In this document: positions 9,342 to 17,624 of the stretch, one piece after another
How positions within the stretch are numbered: the first letter of the stretch is position 1
How the letters are laid out: each line of letters begins with the position of its first letter
Source of the DNA: Mangrovivirga cuniculi
Lineage (GTDB): Bacteria > Bacteroidota > Bacteroidia > Cytophagales > Cyclobacteriaceae
DNA: 64,000 bases
Assembly (NCBI RefSeq): GCF_005166025.1
Contig: NZ_CP028923.1
Span: forward strand, 2,234,001-2,298,000
Direction: 5' to 3'
Made by a program: the position numbers and the translations under genes
Notes under the pieces: model-generated
Database searches by the model: none
The model's input: the letters and a program-made list of their open reading frames with translations, nothing else
What the model was told of the DNA's origin: nothing

Positions 9342-9413
9342 ATTTCTAACATTTTATTAAACCTCATTCTAAAAATTTTGTTTAATTATTGACTTAAAAT
9401 TATTAAACAAAAA

Positions 9414-10868
9414 ATGAAGAATACTGACGTTGCCATCGTGGGAAGCGGTTTATCATCTCTGGTTTCAGCAGCTTTACTGGCTACTGAAGGCGTAAAAGTA
9501 AGTATTTTTGAACAGAATTACCTCCCCGGAGGCTGTACAAGTTCCTATTGGCGAAAAGGATATACTTTTGATAGTGGGGCTACCACCATTGTTGGCTTTG
9601 ATGATGGAATGCCGATGAAAATCTTTTCTGATCGCACTGGGATTGATTTTCATCTTAGAAAGCTCGATCCACCAATGCAGGTTCACATGCCTGATAAAAA
9701 AGTTCTTACCCGGTATAATGACATTAATAGTTGGATCAAAGAAGCAGAGACCTACTGGGGTGGTGATGCTGAGCTGAGAAAGTTTTGGAAAGAAATGCAC
9801 CAGGTTAGTAAAAGAGTCTGGAAGGTAAGCGGTCAGCAAACCCAATTTCCTCCTTCAAAAGCAAAGGATCTTATTAGTCTGGTTAAGAATTTTAAACCCG
9901 GACAGTTAAAATTAGTGCCAGAAGTATTTAAAACTGTACAGCAGGAAATAGATAATTATAAGTTAAATGATCTAAAGCACTTCAAACAATTTATCAATGA
10001 ACAGCTTTTAATCTCAGCACAGAATTTTGCCGAAGAGGTAAATAAGCCTTTTGGAGCAGCAGCCTTATGCTACACAAATTATTCAAATTACTATGCTGAT
10101 GGAGGCTTAATGGGATTAATTCAGCCTATTATCGATTATCTTGAAGAGATGGGAGTAGACCTTATGCTGAGAAATCCAGTGGAAAATATCAGCAAAGAAA
10201 ATGGAGGTTATTCTTTAAAAACCAAGAAAGGAGAGTTTACTTCCAAATATCTTATTTCAGGTATTCCTGTTAATAATACTGTACAACTATGTGATTTTGA
10301 GATTAGAAGATCTAACACCTCTAAAATAATGCCATCGGAAAAGCTTTATAGTGCTTTCCAGATGGGGATTGGGTTTAAAGGAAGATTAAATTCAGAGGCT
10401 ATACATCACCAGATTCTGCTTGATAATAAAATTCAGGAACTTGATGCAGAATCATTTTTTCTTTCTGTAAATCATCCTAAAGATAAATTCAGGGCACCTG
10501 AAGGCCACAGTGTGGCAAATATCAGTATGCATATTCGCAATCCCGGAAACACCAGATTTGAAAAAGAAGATGTCGTAGAAAGGGTCTTAAAAGAACTCGA
10601 TCAAAGAAACCTTATAAAAAGAGATTCCGTTGATTACCTTCATAGCTCCACTCAATTTAGTTGGGAAAAATGGACCAATAGAGCTTTTGGATTTGTTGGT
10701 GGTTATCCACAATATTATTCTATCAAGCCCTGGCAAATGATCGATGCGAGAATTGATGGTGATAAAGCTTATCAGTGTGGTGATTCTACCTATCCCGGAC
10801 AAGGTATACCGGGCGTTGCGTTAAGTGGAATGATTGCTGTTGAAAAGCTGAAAGCAGACTGGTTATAG
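9414..10868 (+). CDS. FAD-dependent oxidoreductase, phytoene-desaturase / CrtISO family
   Basis: The 484-residue protein starts with a dinucleotide-binding fold, GSGLSSLVSAALLATEG, then FEQNYLPGGCTSS. It ends with the family's second FAD motif in YQCGDSTYPGQGIPGVALSG. These are features of the carotenoid desaturase/isomerase and retinol-saturase-like amine-oxidase superfamily. The region between is hydrophobic and Lys-rich, consistent with a membrane-associated lipid substrate. No crtB or other carotenoid gene is nearby, so the substrate cannot be assigned. It lies divergent from queD and about 140 bp ahead of the cysH-like gene. Confidence 0.85.
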   Translation: MKNTDVAIVGSGLSSLVSAALLATEGVKVSIFEQNYLPGGCTSSYWRKGYTFDSGATTIVGFDDGMPMKIFSDRTGIDFHLRKLDPPMQVHMPDKKVLTRYNDINSWIKEAETYWGGDAELRKFWKEMHQVSKRVWKVSGQQTQFPPSKAKDLISLVKNFKPGQLKLVPEVFKTVQQEIDNYKLNDLKHFKQFINEQLLISAQNFAEEVNKPFGAAALCYTNYSNYYADGGLMGLIQPIIDYLEEMGVDLMLRNPVENISKENGGYSLKTKKGEFTSKYLISGIPVNNTVQLCDFEIRRSNTSKIMPSEKLYSAFQMGIGFKGRLNSEAIHHQILLDNKIQELDAESFFLSVNHPKDKFRAPEGHSVANISMHIRNPGNTRFEKEDVVERVLKELDQRNLIKRDSVDYLHSSTQFSWEKWTNRAFGFVGGYPQYYSIKPWQMIDARIDGDKAYQCGDSTYPGQGIPGVALSGMIAVEKLKADWL

Positions 10869-10997
10869 AATCATTTCTGTTAACAGTTTTGGTGTTTTGT
10901 AAGCTAATTATCAATAAATCAGGCTTTTCGTAATAATTATGATAACAAATTATTGATTTGGTGGTGAAATCGTATATTTGTGAACTTAAAATCAATG

Positions 10998-11006
10998 GGA
11001 GGAAAT
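10998..11006 (+). promoter_or_regulatory. strong ribosome binding site that fixes the TTG start
   Basis: The stretch GGAGGAAAT lies directly ahead of TTG at 11008. Clear Shine-Dalgarno sites are rare in this window, so this one supports the non-ATG start of the cysH-like gene. Confidence 0.6.
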
Positions 11007-11007
11007 T

Positions 11008-11664
11008 TTGACATTCGAAGAATTTAAATCCAAAATCGAGTTATATCATCACCAGGGCAAGAAAGTGTTTACTTCGTCCAGTTTTCAAACTCACAGTTTG
11101 GTGATGCTTCATATGATCAGTCGAATAGATAATTCTATTCCGATTTACTTTATTAATACTGGATATCACTTTCCTGAAACACTGACTTTTAGAGACCAGG
11201 TGGCGAAGGAATTTGGTTTGAACGTGATCGATATCAAATCAACAACTCCCAAAATGATGCAAAAAGACGCAAATGGAAGACTTCTTTTTACAAGCGATCC
11301 GGATCATTGTTGCTATTTAAACAAAGTTCAACCAATGGAACCGCTTTTAATGGAGTATGACGTCTGGATTAATGGTGTTCGAGGTGATCAATCTGCCGTT
11401 AGAAAAGCAATGACAGTTGAACAGCCAGCACCTAACGGAGCAATTCGTTTTCACCCTATGCTGGACTGGACAATGCGCGATATTTTTGCATACATCAAAG
11501 AACACAACCTTCCAAGGCATCCACTTGATGCAAAAGGCTATAGCAGTATTGGTTGCGAGCCTTGTACCAGGAAACCAGACCCTGAAATGCACGAAAGGGA
11601 ATCAAGATGGTTTGGTATGAAAAAAGTTGAGTGTGGCCTTCACACTGATTTAGTTAAAAAATAA
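11008..11664 (+). CDS. cysH: phosphoadenylyl/adenylyl sulfate reductase family (iron-sulfur type)
   Basis: The protein belongs to the CysH family, which reduces activated sulfate to sulfite with thioredoxin. It has the PP-loop region (FTSSSFQTHSLVML), and INTGYHFPETLTFRD. The cysteine pairs DHCCYLNKV (about 97-98) and GCEPCT (about 189-192) bind a [4Fe-4S] cluster in the APS-reductase-like subgroup. The C-terminal ECGLHTD contains the catalytic Cys. At 218 residues it is slightly short. The start is TTG at 11008, preceded by GGGAGGAAA; the ATG at 10995 is in another frame. No sulfurylase or sulfite reductase gene is seen nearby. Confidence 0.88.
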   Translation: MTFEEFKSKIELYHHQGKKVFTSSSFQTHSLVMLHMISRIDNSIPIYFINTGYHFPETLTFRDQVAKEFGLNVIDIKSTTPKMMQKDANGRLLFTSDPDHCCYLNKVQPMEPLLMEYDVWINGVRGDQSAVRKAMTVEQPAPNGAIRFHPMLDWTMRDIFAYIKEHNLPRHPLDAKGYSSIGCEPCTRKPDPEMHERESRWFGMKKVECGLHTDLVKK

Positions 11665-11684
11665 ACTCTATTTACCACAACAAC

Positions 11685-12605
11685 ATGCGAATATTAATCA
11701 CTGGAGGTACAGGATACATTGGTACCGCACTGACTTCAACTTTACTTGAAAGAAATGATGTAGAAGAAGTTATCGTGTTTGATAACCTTTCAAAGCAGAA
11801 TTATAATTTTTTCCTGGGTCATACCTATAGCAATAAAGAAAAACTCACTTTTATTGAAGGAGATCTTCTGGATTCGAGATCACTAAAACAAGCTTTAGAT
11901 GGTGTAGATGTGGTTTATCACCTGGCAGCTAAAGTAACAACTCCATTTGCTAATTCAGATCCGCATTTTTTCGAACAGGTTAATCATTGGGGAACTGCAG
12001 AACTGGTTTATGCCCTGGAAGAAAGTAAAGTTAAAAAACTGATTTATGCCGGGAGTACTTCGGTTTATGGATCCTCCAAGGAGGAAGTAACAGAAGGGAC
12101 TGAACCCAATCCACGGACTTTTTACGGAATTTCCAAAATGAGAGGAGAGGAGCATGTCCAAAGACTGGTTGATAAGATGGACACATATATTCTTCGTTGT
12201 GGAAATGTATATGGATATAATAAATCAATGCGATTTGATGCCGTTATTAACCGTTTCATGTTTGAGGCGAACTGTAACGGCAGAATAACAATTCATGGAA
12301 ATGGAAAGCAGGGAAGAGCCTTTATTCATATTGATCTATTGACTAAAGTACTAAAAGAAATTGCCTTTAATGAGGTAGAAAAAGGAACTTACAATGTAGT
12401 TGATAGAAATTTATCAGTATTAGACCTCGTGGATGTAATGAAAGAAATATATCCTGAGCTTGAATATTTATTTATAAATCAACATCTCAAATTAAGAGAA
12501 CTGAGAGTATCGCAGGATTCCGCATTGAGATCACAGATTGACTATACCAATGAGAGATCTTTGAAGGATGAATTACTTGATTTTAAAGAAAGGTTCTCTT
12601 TTTAA
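11685..12605 (+). CDS. NAD-dependent epimerase/dehydratase (extended SDR)
   Basis: The 306-residue protein is an extended short-chain dehydrogenase acting on nucleotide sugars. The Rossmann motif GGTGYIG sits at residues 7-13, an Asp at the end of the second strand (VFDNLS) binds the NAD ribose, and the catalytic set is Ser/Thr in AGSTSVYG plus YGISK (Tyr about 149, Lys about 153). The C-terminal half forms the sugar-binding part. The exact sugar is unclear; UDP-glucose 4-epimerase-like activity is one possibility. It follows the cysH-like gene by 20 bp and is likely co-transcribed. It is too short to be the sulfolipid enzyme SQD1, so I do not link the pair to sulfolipid. Confidence 0.87.
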   Translation: MRILITGGTGYIGTALTSTLLERNDVEEVIVFDNLSKQNYNFFLGHTYSNKEKLTFIEGDLLDSRSLKQALDGVDVVYHLAAKVTTPFANSDPHFFEQVNHWGTAELVYALEESKVKKLIYAGSTSVYGSSKEEVTEGTEPNPRTFYGISKMRGEEHVQRLVDKMDTYILRCGNVYGYNKSMRFDAVINRFMFEANCNGRITIHGNGKQGRAFIHIDLLTKVLKEIAFNEVEKGTYNVVDRNLSVLDLVDVMKEIYPELEYLFINQHLKLRELRVSQDSALRSQIDYTNERSLKDELLDFKERFSF

Positions 12606-13525
12606 TCAACTTTTTCGTATTCGCTAATTTTATTAAGGTCAAAGACTGTATGGCCATGGCGGTCTGAATGATAAGCCGGTACAAACTTGCAACCAAACGC
12701 TATTTCATTTGAGGTATACGAATATCGCTGATGTACATGTTCGCTAAATGTATCATCGAAGGCTTTAAAGTGGATCATTAATTCAAAATTGAAATCTTCC
12801 TTGTTGCTCTCGTTAAATCCGTATAGTGGACTTTTCTCATCAATTTCATGCACTATTGTCCAGTTCAAAGGGAAAAATAAAATATAATTCCGTTCAAGTT
12901 TAAGATTATAGAAATTGTATACAGGTCCTCCGGGACCTATCTCTTTTTTCTGCATGATTACCTCAATTTCAGCTTCCATTAAGGTGTTGCTTTTAATATT
13001 ACCTATCCTGAATTGAAGCATCTTTTTATCCTTTTTATCAACCAGCAAGGCATGATCGCTAAATAAAATCTTTGCTTTAGGTCTGGAAAAACGACTATAA
13101 AGTAAACCAGTAGCGATTGCAAACATCATGAAGCCCAGGAATGCTTCAAAACTGGCAATAATGTTAGTAGTCAATCCCAACGGATGTAAAGCCCCGTATC
13201 CTACAGTCGTGAAGGTCTGAAAACTGAAAAAATAAGCAATGAAAAAAGGATTATTGGTAGATAAAGTATCTATTCCACCTATATTTTCAACTCCTATTTT
13301 ATAGTAGATAATAGCAAAAATCAAATTGGTAAATACATATCCTAGAATCAGGACGAGAAAAAATAAAGACCATCTGATATTTATCAGCCACTCAAAAGTG
13401 CTGACAAGGATATAAGTTCTTCCTTTGCGCTTAACATTAAAGCTGCCATCCTTATTAATAGTTCTTCCAGCTCTGTATTGAACTTTATCGCCTGTGCCCG
13501 GATCCCGACGTTGATTTTTAATCAT
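12602..13525 (-). CDS. inward-rectifier-type potassium channel (KirBac-like)
   Basis: The 307-residue protein has two membrane helices (about 50-73 and 125-147) flanking a pore loop with the potassium filter TVGYG at about 106-110, followed by ALHPLG. The N-terminal segment GRTINKDGSFNVKRKG and the C-terminal cytoplasmic beta domain (SRPKAKILFSDHALL onward, with LNWTIVHEIDEKSPLYG) are typical of Kir channels, including the bacterial KirBac group. It should mediate K+ flux across the inner membrane. It converges with the epimerase gene, overlapping its stop by 4 bp, and is a single gene. Confidence 0.93.
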   Translation of the reverse strand: MIKNQRRDPGTGDKVQYRAGRTINKDGSFNVKRKGRTYILVSTFEWLINIRWSLFFLVLILGYVFTNLIFAIIYYKIGVENIGGIDTLSTNNPFFIAYFFSFQTFTTVGYGALHPLGLTTNIIASFEAFLGFMMFAIATGLLYSRFSRPKAKILFSDHALLVDKKDKKMLQFRIGNIKSNTLMEAEIEVIMQKKEIGPGGPVYNFYNLKLERNYILFFPLNWTIVHEIDEKSPLYGFNESNKEDFNFELMIHFKAFDDTFSEHVHQRYSYTSNEIAFGCKFVPAYHSDRHGHTVFDLNKISEYEKVD

Positions 13526-13851
13526 AGATTTTTCAGTTGATTAAATTTATTCTGATTACAGATTAAAAGCAACTAATTAATCATACGGTCAATTATTTAA
13601 ATTAATTTTTTTATTAATTATGTTTAATTTTGACTGTATGTTTTATTTAAACCTATCATAAATAGGCTTAAAGCTATTTTTATATAATTGTTTAAATTAT
13701 TATTGACTAATTGGTTAATGCTATTGACTGAAAATTAAGTTTTTGTAACTAAATACATTTAGCCAAAATTATATAATTATTACTTTTCTTGTCTTGAGAG
13801 TAATAAGGGATTATTTTGGAGCTTTATTTTTTCATTTAGGATTTATTTTTT
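13526..13851. other. 326-bp AT-rich intergenic region
   Basis: This gap separates the divergent Kir channel and orphan lipoprotein genes and should hold both promoters. It is very AT-rich with many TTAATTA-like words. I see no hairpin, repeat array or small open frame that I would defend. Confidence 0.5.
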
Positions 13852-14370
13852 ATGAAACTAGCATTCAGATTTAAAGAGGGATTTAATTTTTTATCCATTA
13901 TAGGCTTATCGCTTGTTTTATTTACAGCTTGCATGAATAATGGGCCTGTCAAACTGCCTTTGGAGCAAATTGATGAAAGTACTCGTTCATATGGCTCTCA
14001 TATTGTTCAGGATATTTTAAAATCTATAAGATCAGATGAAGGAGCTCATTATTTGATAGAAAAAGAGTATATCACTCCAAAGATTTACCAGGGAATTAGA
14101 AATAGCGGTAGTGCTTTTGGAGAGTCTTATTTTCTAATAAATATGATGCTCGGGAATGTCAAATCATATAAGCTGTTTGGCGGGGAACAAACACAAATTA
14201 TCAAATCACTCAGATATAAGCTCAAAGTTGAAAATCAAGATTTAAAATTTGTCGAGTTAAAAATCGACTTGAACGCAGAAGATGACCTGGCCGGCTATTA
14301 TCTATATGTCACCTCTAAAGATGGAAAATTGAAGCATGAAAACCTGCTTCCTAAAATCGTGTTGAGGTAA
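13852..14370 (+). CDS. orphan lipoprotein of unknown function
   Basis: The 172-residue product has a signal sequence with the lipobox-like LFTAC (Cys about residue 25), so it is probably lipid-anchored. The mature part begins with a helix-rich region (STRSYGSHIVQDILKSIRSDEG) and ends with an amphipathic beta region (YKLKVENQDLKFVELKIDLNAEDD, then GYYLYVTSKDGKLK). This resembles a small NTF2/cystatin-like fold, but I cannot name a family. There are no close co-directional neighbours. It opens the accessory region. Confidence 0.7.
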   Translation: MKLAFRFKEGFNFLSIIGLSLVLFTACMNNGPVKLPLEQIDESTRSYGSHIVQDILKSIRSDEGAHYLIEKEYITPKIYQGIRNSGSAFGESYFLINMMLGNVKSYKLFGGEQTQIIKSLRYKLKVENQDLKFVELKIDLNAEDDLAGYYLYVTSKDGKLKHENLLPKIVLR

Positions 14371-14783
14371 TATAGGTTGAAATAATCTAAAATTTTTGAA
14401 ACCATTATCTTAAGTATTTTAACATGACTTAGTAAAATAATGGGCTTTTATAGACTTAAATATTACTTGGCTACATTAACCAGGAGACAGTTTGTGATAG
14501 TGTGATAACTCTAAATACCCATCCTTGGGTATTGACTTTACCTTATCCACTTCCTATAATTGCTTATCACCTCTTATCAACTATTTCGAAGCTTTCATTA
14601 CTGTCGATAATCTATGGCAGTTTTCTATGCTTGTAGAACAGGCAAGTTCCATTTAATACCTAAAATTTGAATATTATCAATTAACAGAGTCTGCATACTC
14701 ACCTCTTTTTAATTCTTTCATTAATCAATAGCAAAATTTGGCTTCAGCAGGCACCAAGTATGCTATATTAATCAAAACTTATC
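14371..14783. other. 413-bp intergenic region with one inverted repeat
   Basis: The gap lies between the orphan lipoprotein and the protease gene. It holds the inverted repeat AATACCCA...TTGGGTATT at about 14513-14533, which lacks a T tail, so it is unlikely to be a strong terminator. Base composition is less AT-biased than other gaps. No gene is supported. Confidence 0.45.
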
Positions 14784-15830
14784 ATGGCTAAATCAAATGG
14801 AAAGTCACTAGACAAAATTTATGAAGTTCAGGCCCAAATGGAACCTGAGCTATTAGAAAAAGACAATGTTGTTGGCGTTGCGATCGGTCATAAGATCAAA
14901 AATGGTTTAGAGAAAAAAGAAGATGTAATGACCTTATTTGTAAACCAGAAACTTCCAGAAAATCTGCTGTCATCCGATCAGATGATTGAAAAGGAGTATG
15001 AAGGAATTCAAACTGATGTAGTGGAAGTTGGAGATATTTTTGCAGGATTCATCGATCCTGAGACAGGTGTGGAAGTTGATGTAGAAACTGAAACCCATGT
15101 AGATCATGAGCCCATGGCAGATTATATTGTGCAGGCAGGAGCTTCATCAAATTTAAAACGCAGGGTACGGCCTGCTGAGGGAGGCTACAGTTGTGGTCAT
15201 TATAGAGTAACTGCTGGTACCATTGGCACATGCTGCTACGACCTGACCCCATTCCCGGGTATTCCAAGTAAGTATTACATTTTAAGTAATAATCACGTCA
15301 TTGCAAATTCCAATGACTGTCGTATTGGAGATCCGATTTTACAGCCGGGACGAATAGATGGGGGGACTTATCCAAAGGATATGATAGCCCGCCTAACCAG
15401 GTATGTTCCTATTAAATGGATCAATGGCGACAGAAAGCCGTGCAACTATGTAGATGCAGCGATTGGCGAAGGTAACTTCCAGGATCTGGATAGGGAGATA
15501 TATTGGCAGGGAACAGTTAAAAAGCTGTATGACGCACCTAAAATAGGGGAGATTGTACAAAAAACCGGTCGAACCACCGGATTCACCACAGGTAAAATCA
15601 CCAATATCAATGCCACTGTTAATGTAAATTATGGCAGAGGTCGTGTTGCAAGATTTTGCCGGCAAATTGTGACCACCCGTATGAGTGCTCCCGGTGACTC
15701 CGGTAGTTTAATCCTGGACAGAGATGAAAACGCAGTAGGATTGTTATTTGCAGGTTCAAGTACAAGGACAATTGTTAACAATATTCTATATGTTCAGTCC
15801 TTATTAAAAGTAAGACTTACTGAAAAATAA
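14784..15830 (+). CDS. trypsin-like serine protease with N-terminal accessory domain
   Basis: The 348-residue protein has two parts. Residues 1-110 form a small alpha/beta domain (VVGVAIGHK, DVMTLFVNQKLP, TDVVEVGDIFAG). From about residue 140 on is a chymotrypsin-fold peptidase with a complete triad: His171 in LSNNHVIAN, Asp224 in NYVDAAIGE and Ser306 in APGDSGSL. There is no signal peptide, so it probably acts in the cytoplasm, which is unusual for trypsin-like enzymes. Six or so cysteines lie in the protease part (HYRVTAGTIGTCCYD). The next gene encodes a free-standing relative of the N-terminal domain. The substrate is unknown; the N-terminal domain may regulate or target the protease. Confidence 0.8.
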   Translation: MAKSNGKSLDKIYEVQAQMEPELLEKDNVVGVAIGHKIKNGLEKKEDVMTLFVNQKLPENLLSSDQMIEKEYEGIQTDVVEVGDIFAGFIDPETGVEVDVETETHVDHEPMADYIVQAGASSNLKRRVRPAEGGYSCGHYRVTAGTIGTCCYDLTPFPGIPSKYYILSNNHVIANSNDCRIGDPILQPGRIDGGTYPKDMIARLTRYVPIKWINGDRKPCNYVDAAIGEGNFQDLDREIYWQGTVKKLYDAPKIGEIVQKTGRTTGFTTGKITNINATVNVNYGRGRVARFCRQIVTTRMSAPGDSGSLILDRDENAVGLLFAGSSTRTIVNNILYVQSLLKVRLTEK

Positions 15831-15850
15831 TCTCTTATTATGTAAATTAT

Positions 15851-15889
15851 ATAGGCCAGAGCATTCTTAATGTTCTGGCCTATTTAAAA
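15851..15889 (+). terminator. long hairpin after the protease gene
   Basis: ATAGGCCAGAGCATT pairs with AATGTTCTGGCCTAT across 15851-15883 with a 3-base loop, 15 bp with one G:U pair. The T tail is weak (TATTTAAAAAATT). It may terminate the protease mRNA or lower expression of the small gene that follows. Confidence 0.6.
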
Positions 15890-15901
15890 AATTATTTAAT
15901 T

Positions 15902-16117
15902 ATGGAAGATATAAAGACCGCGATCAATAAAGCAACAAAGTGGATGGATGAGTATGAGGGTGTAGAAGGAGTGGCAGAAGGAAACAAAGGAGGGAAGCAA
16001 TGTATTACAGTATTCATTTCAGATGAGAAGATAAAAAGCAAATTGCCTGAAGAAGTGGACGGATACCCGGTAGTAATTGAAGTAAGTGACCAATTTAATG
16101 CAATTGATGATAAATAA
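15902..16117 (+). CDS. small stand-alone homologue of the protease N-terminal domain
   Basis: The 71-residue protein reads VEGVAEGNKGGKQCITVFISDEK, LPEEVDGYPVVIEVSDQF. It aligns by eye with residues about 10-90 of the preceding protease: VVGVAIGHK, DVMTLFVNQKLP, YEGIQTDVVEVGDIF. The shared order is a helix, a V-GVA-G-K strand, an I/M-T-x-F-V/I strand and a final D-VVEV-D-F strand. It may be a free regulatory or inhibitory copy of that domain, but this is inference. It begins 71 bp after the protease stop, beyond a hairpin. Confidence 0.7.
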   Translation: MEDIKTAINKATKWMDEYEGVEGVAEGNKGGKQCITVFISDEKIKSKLPEEVDGYPVVIEVSDQFNAIDDK

Positions 16118-16448
16118 ATAATTCCATGTTTAAGTAAAATTTTTTTAAAACTTACATTTAATTTAAAATCATAGTTTCAATTTTGTTTTGATAACAAAGT
16201 CATATTATTACTGGCCTTCCTGTAGTTGAATTCCCCCCTGGCGCTCGTTGCTTTTTCAGCAAAACGCGTGCTGTACACTAATCATATCAATTGCATCAAT
16301 TATTTTGATATAATCTCTATCTGATATAATTTTCCAGAACCAACTATTTAGCCGTTATTATAGTCACGCGTATTGCTTCGCTATGCGCGCCAGCGGGAGT
16401 TTTGCTTCACAACGCGCGCCAGCGGGACTTAGAATCTTTATTAAAATA
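16118..16448. repeat. 331-bp gap with GC-rich short repeats
   Basis: The composition changes sharply here. GCGCGCCAGCGGGA occurs perfectly at 16385-16398 and 16414-16427, a 29-bp period. CCCCCTGGCGC occurs at 16234-16244 and again at 17204-17214. The two words are related in reverse complement (CTGGCGC / GCGCCAG). The repeats flank the unknown gene at 16449 and resemble dispersed intergenic repeats rather than coding DNA. Confidence 0.65.
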
Positions 16449-17132
16449 ATGGGGACATTTGGATTAAATGAGGTTAAAAGCGTTGTAACTCAAGAATTCA
16501 TTGGGCATCTATCTCCTGTTAATTGGATAGTGAGAGATGAGAACTATGGTCTGTGGATTGAGAAAGAAACAAGTGAGACGAAAGACTTTATATATTTTAC
16601 TATCAAAGATCATTATGATGAAAAACACCTTTCAAAATATCATTTAGCCAGACCATCTGCATCAAGACGGTTTCATCGGGTAGAAAAGGTTTTGTCTGAA
16701 TGTTTTGATCAATTTGATGAAATGGATAAAGCTACCATTTTTCCATTTGACTACTATGATGGAGGGATGGATAATCGTTTGCCACCTCCATTGACAGGCG
16801 TTGTTAATGAGGAAGAACTCAAAAGGGATGTGGAAATAATGAAAGAGTATTTAGATCAATACATTCTTCCATTTTTCATTGACTACCCTACTTTAAAGGA
16901 AGTGGATGCCAAAATCCAACAGATCCCAATTGTTGACCTGCATAAGTTTATTGGTCAAGAGGTGATCGGTAGGCGCATGGTCATAATGAAACTGGCGGGT
17001 AATCCAGGCTATGAAGAATATGTAAAAATGATACTGGATTATTTTGAGGGAGAAGCCAAGAAGGGCAATGCCGAAGCAAAAGCAGACTTGGAGAAGTACA
17101 CCAAGTTGAAAGAATACCTTGCTAACAATTAA
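16449..17132 (+). CDS. hypothetical soluble protein in a repeat-flanked block
   Basis: I place the start at ATG 16449 (MGTFGLNEVKSVV, 227 residues). A longer frame from 16383 would run through the GC-rich repeats. The protein has no signal peptide or membrane segment. Its N-terminal half is beta-rich with aromatic residues (NWIVRDENYGLWIEKETSE). The second half is helical, with an end rich in Lys and Glu (GEAKKGNAEAKADLEKYTK). I do not recognise a family; DUF4304-like proteins have a similar layout, but that is a guess. The flanking short repeats and the nearby intron suggest acquisition or local rearrangement. Confidence 0.65.
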   Translation: MGTFGLNEVKSVVTQEFIGHLSPVNWIVRDENYGLWIEKETSETKDFIYFTIKDHYDEKHLSKYHLARPSASRRFHRVEKVLSECFDQFDEMDKATIFPFDYYDGGMDNRLPPPLTGVVNEEELKRDVEIMKEYLDQYILPFFIDYPTLKEVDAKIQQIPIVDLHKFIGQEVIGRRMVIMKLAGNPGYEEYVKMILDYFEGEAKKGNAEAKADLEKYTKLKEYLANN

Positions 17133-17145
17133 GCAGAAAGATTAA

Positions 17146-17214
17146 GGGCATTCGTGAGATTGTCCTTTAATTTTTTCTTGGCTATGAGTGAATGCCCCCC
17201 CCACCCCCTGGCGC
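17146..17214. repeat. hairpin and CCCCCTGGCGC repeat after the hypothetical gene
   Basis: GGGCATTC (17146-17153) is complementary to GAATGCCC (17190-17197), an 8-bp stem with a 36-base loop. A C-rich run and CCCCCTGGCGC (17204-17214) follow. The last word is the same 11 bp found upstream of the gene at 16234-16244. Confidence 0.5.
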
Positions 17215-17249
17215 ATTCTATGATAAAAGTAAAGTAATTTCTTAATTAT

Positions 17250-17624
17250 TTATGCAGCGAATTTATATGTATTTATGTAGGGTGTTTGTCTATTAATAAC
17301 GGCAAATACTCTGCTTAAAAGCTTACATCTTATATTGTTTAAGACAAGCATTTTGTTTTTACCTTCTTTGATTTTTCTATCAAAATAATTTTTCATCTGT
17401 GGGTCATACTTTTTACTGCTCAATGCACACATGTTTAAAAGCGATTTGAGTTGTTTATCTGCATAATGGCTGACTCTGGTTTTACCTTTAATACTTGATC
17501 CAGAAGAATATTCAAATGGCGCTACCCCGGCATAACAAGCTAGTTGCCTCCAATTTGTGAAGTTTTCAAATCCATTTGTTGTACAGATTAATTGGTAAGC
17601 CGTTTGTTCCCTCACTAGCGCAAG
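17250..17624 (-). pseudogene. IS110-family transposase, C-terminal remnant
   Basis: The minus-strand frame encodes the C-terminal (transposase_20-like) part of an IS110-type transposase: QTAYQLICTTNGFENF, QLACYAGVAPFEYSSGSS, KGKTRVSHYADKQLKSLLNMCAL and NKMLVLNNIRCKLL. The N-terminal RuvC-like DEDD domain is missing. Reading continues past 17624 into the adjacent group II intron, where the codons no longer resemble a transposase. Beyond the far end of the intron the expected N-terminal half is also absent and the joined frame meets a stop codon. It is therefore a dead fragment of about 125 codons. Confidence 0.8.

Noticed and set aside
14513-14533. Terminator for the orphan lipoprotein gene
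   Set aside because: The inverted repeat AATACCCA/TTGGGTATT is more than 140 bases past the stop and has no T run.
16383-16448. Longer N-terminus for the hypothetical protein, beginning in the GC-rich repeats
   Set aside because: The added residues are simply the translation of the repeat units (ASGSFASQRAPAG); the ATG at 16449 gives a normal start.
17146-17214. Integron attC site after the hypothetical gene
   Set aside because: The inverted arms GGGCATTC/GAATGCCC do not match the RYYYAAC/GTTRRRY cores, there is only one such structure, and no integrase is nearby.
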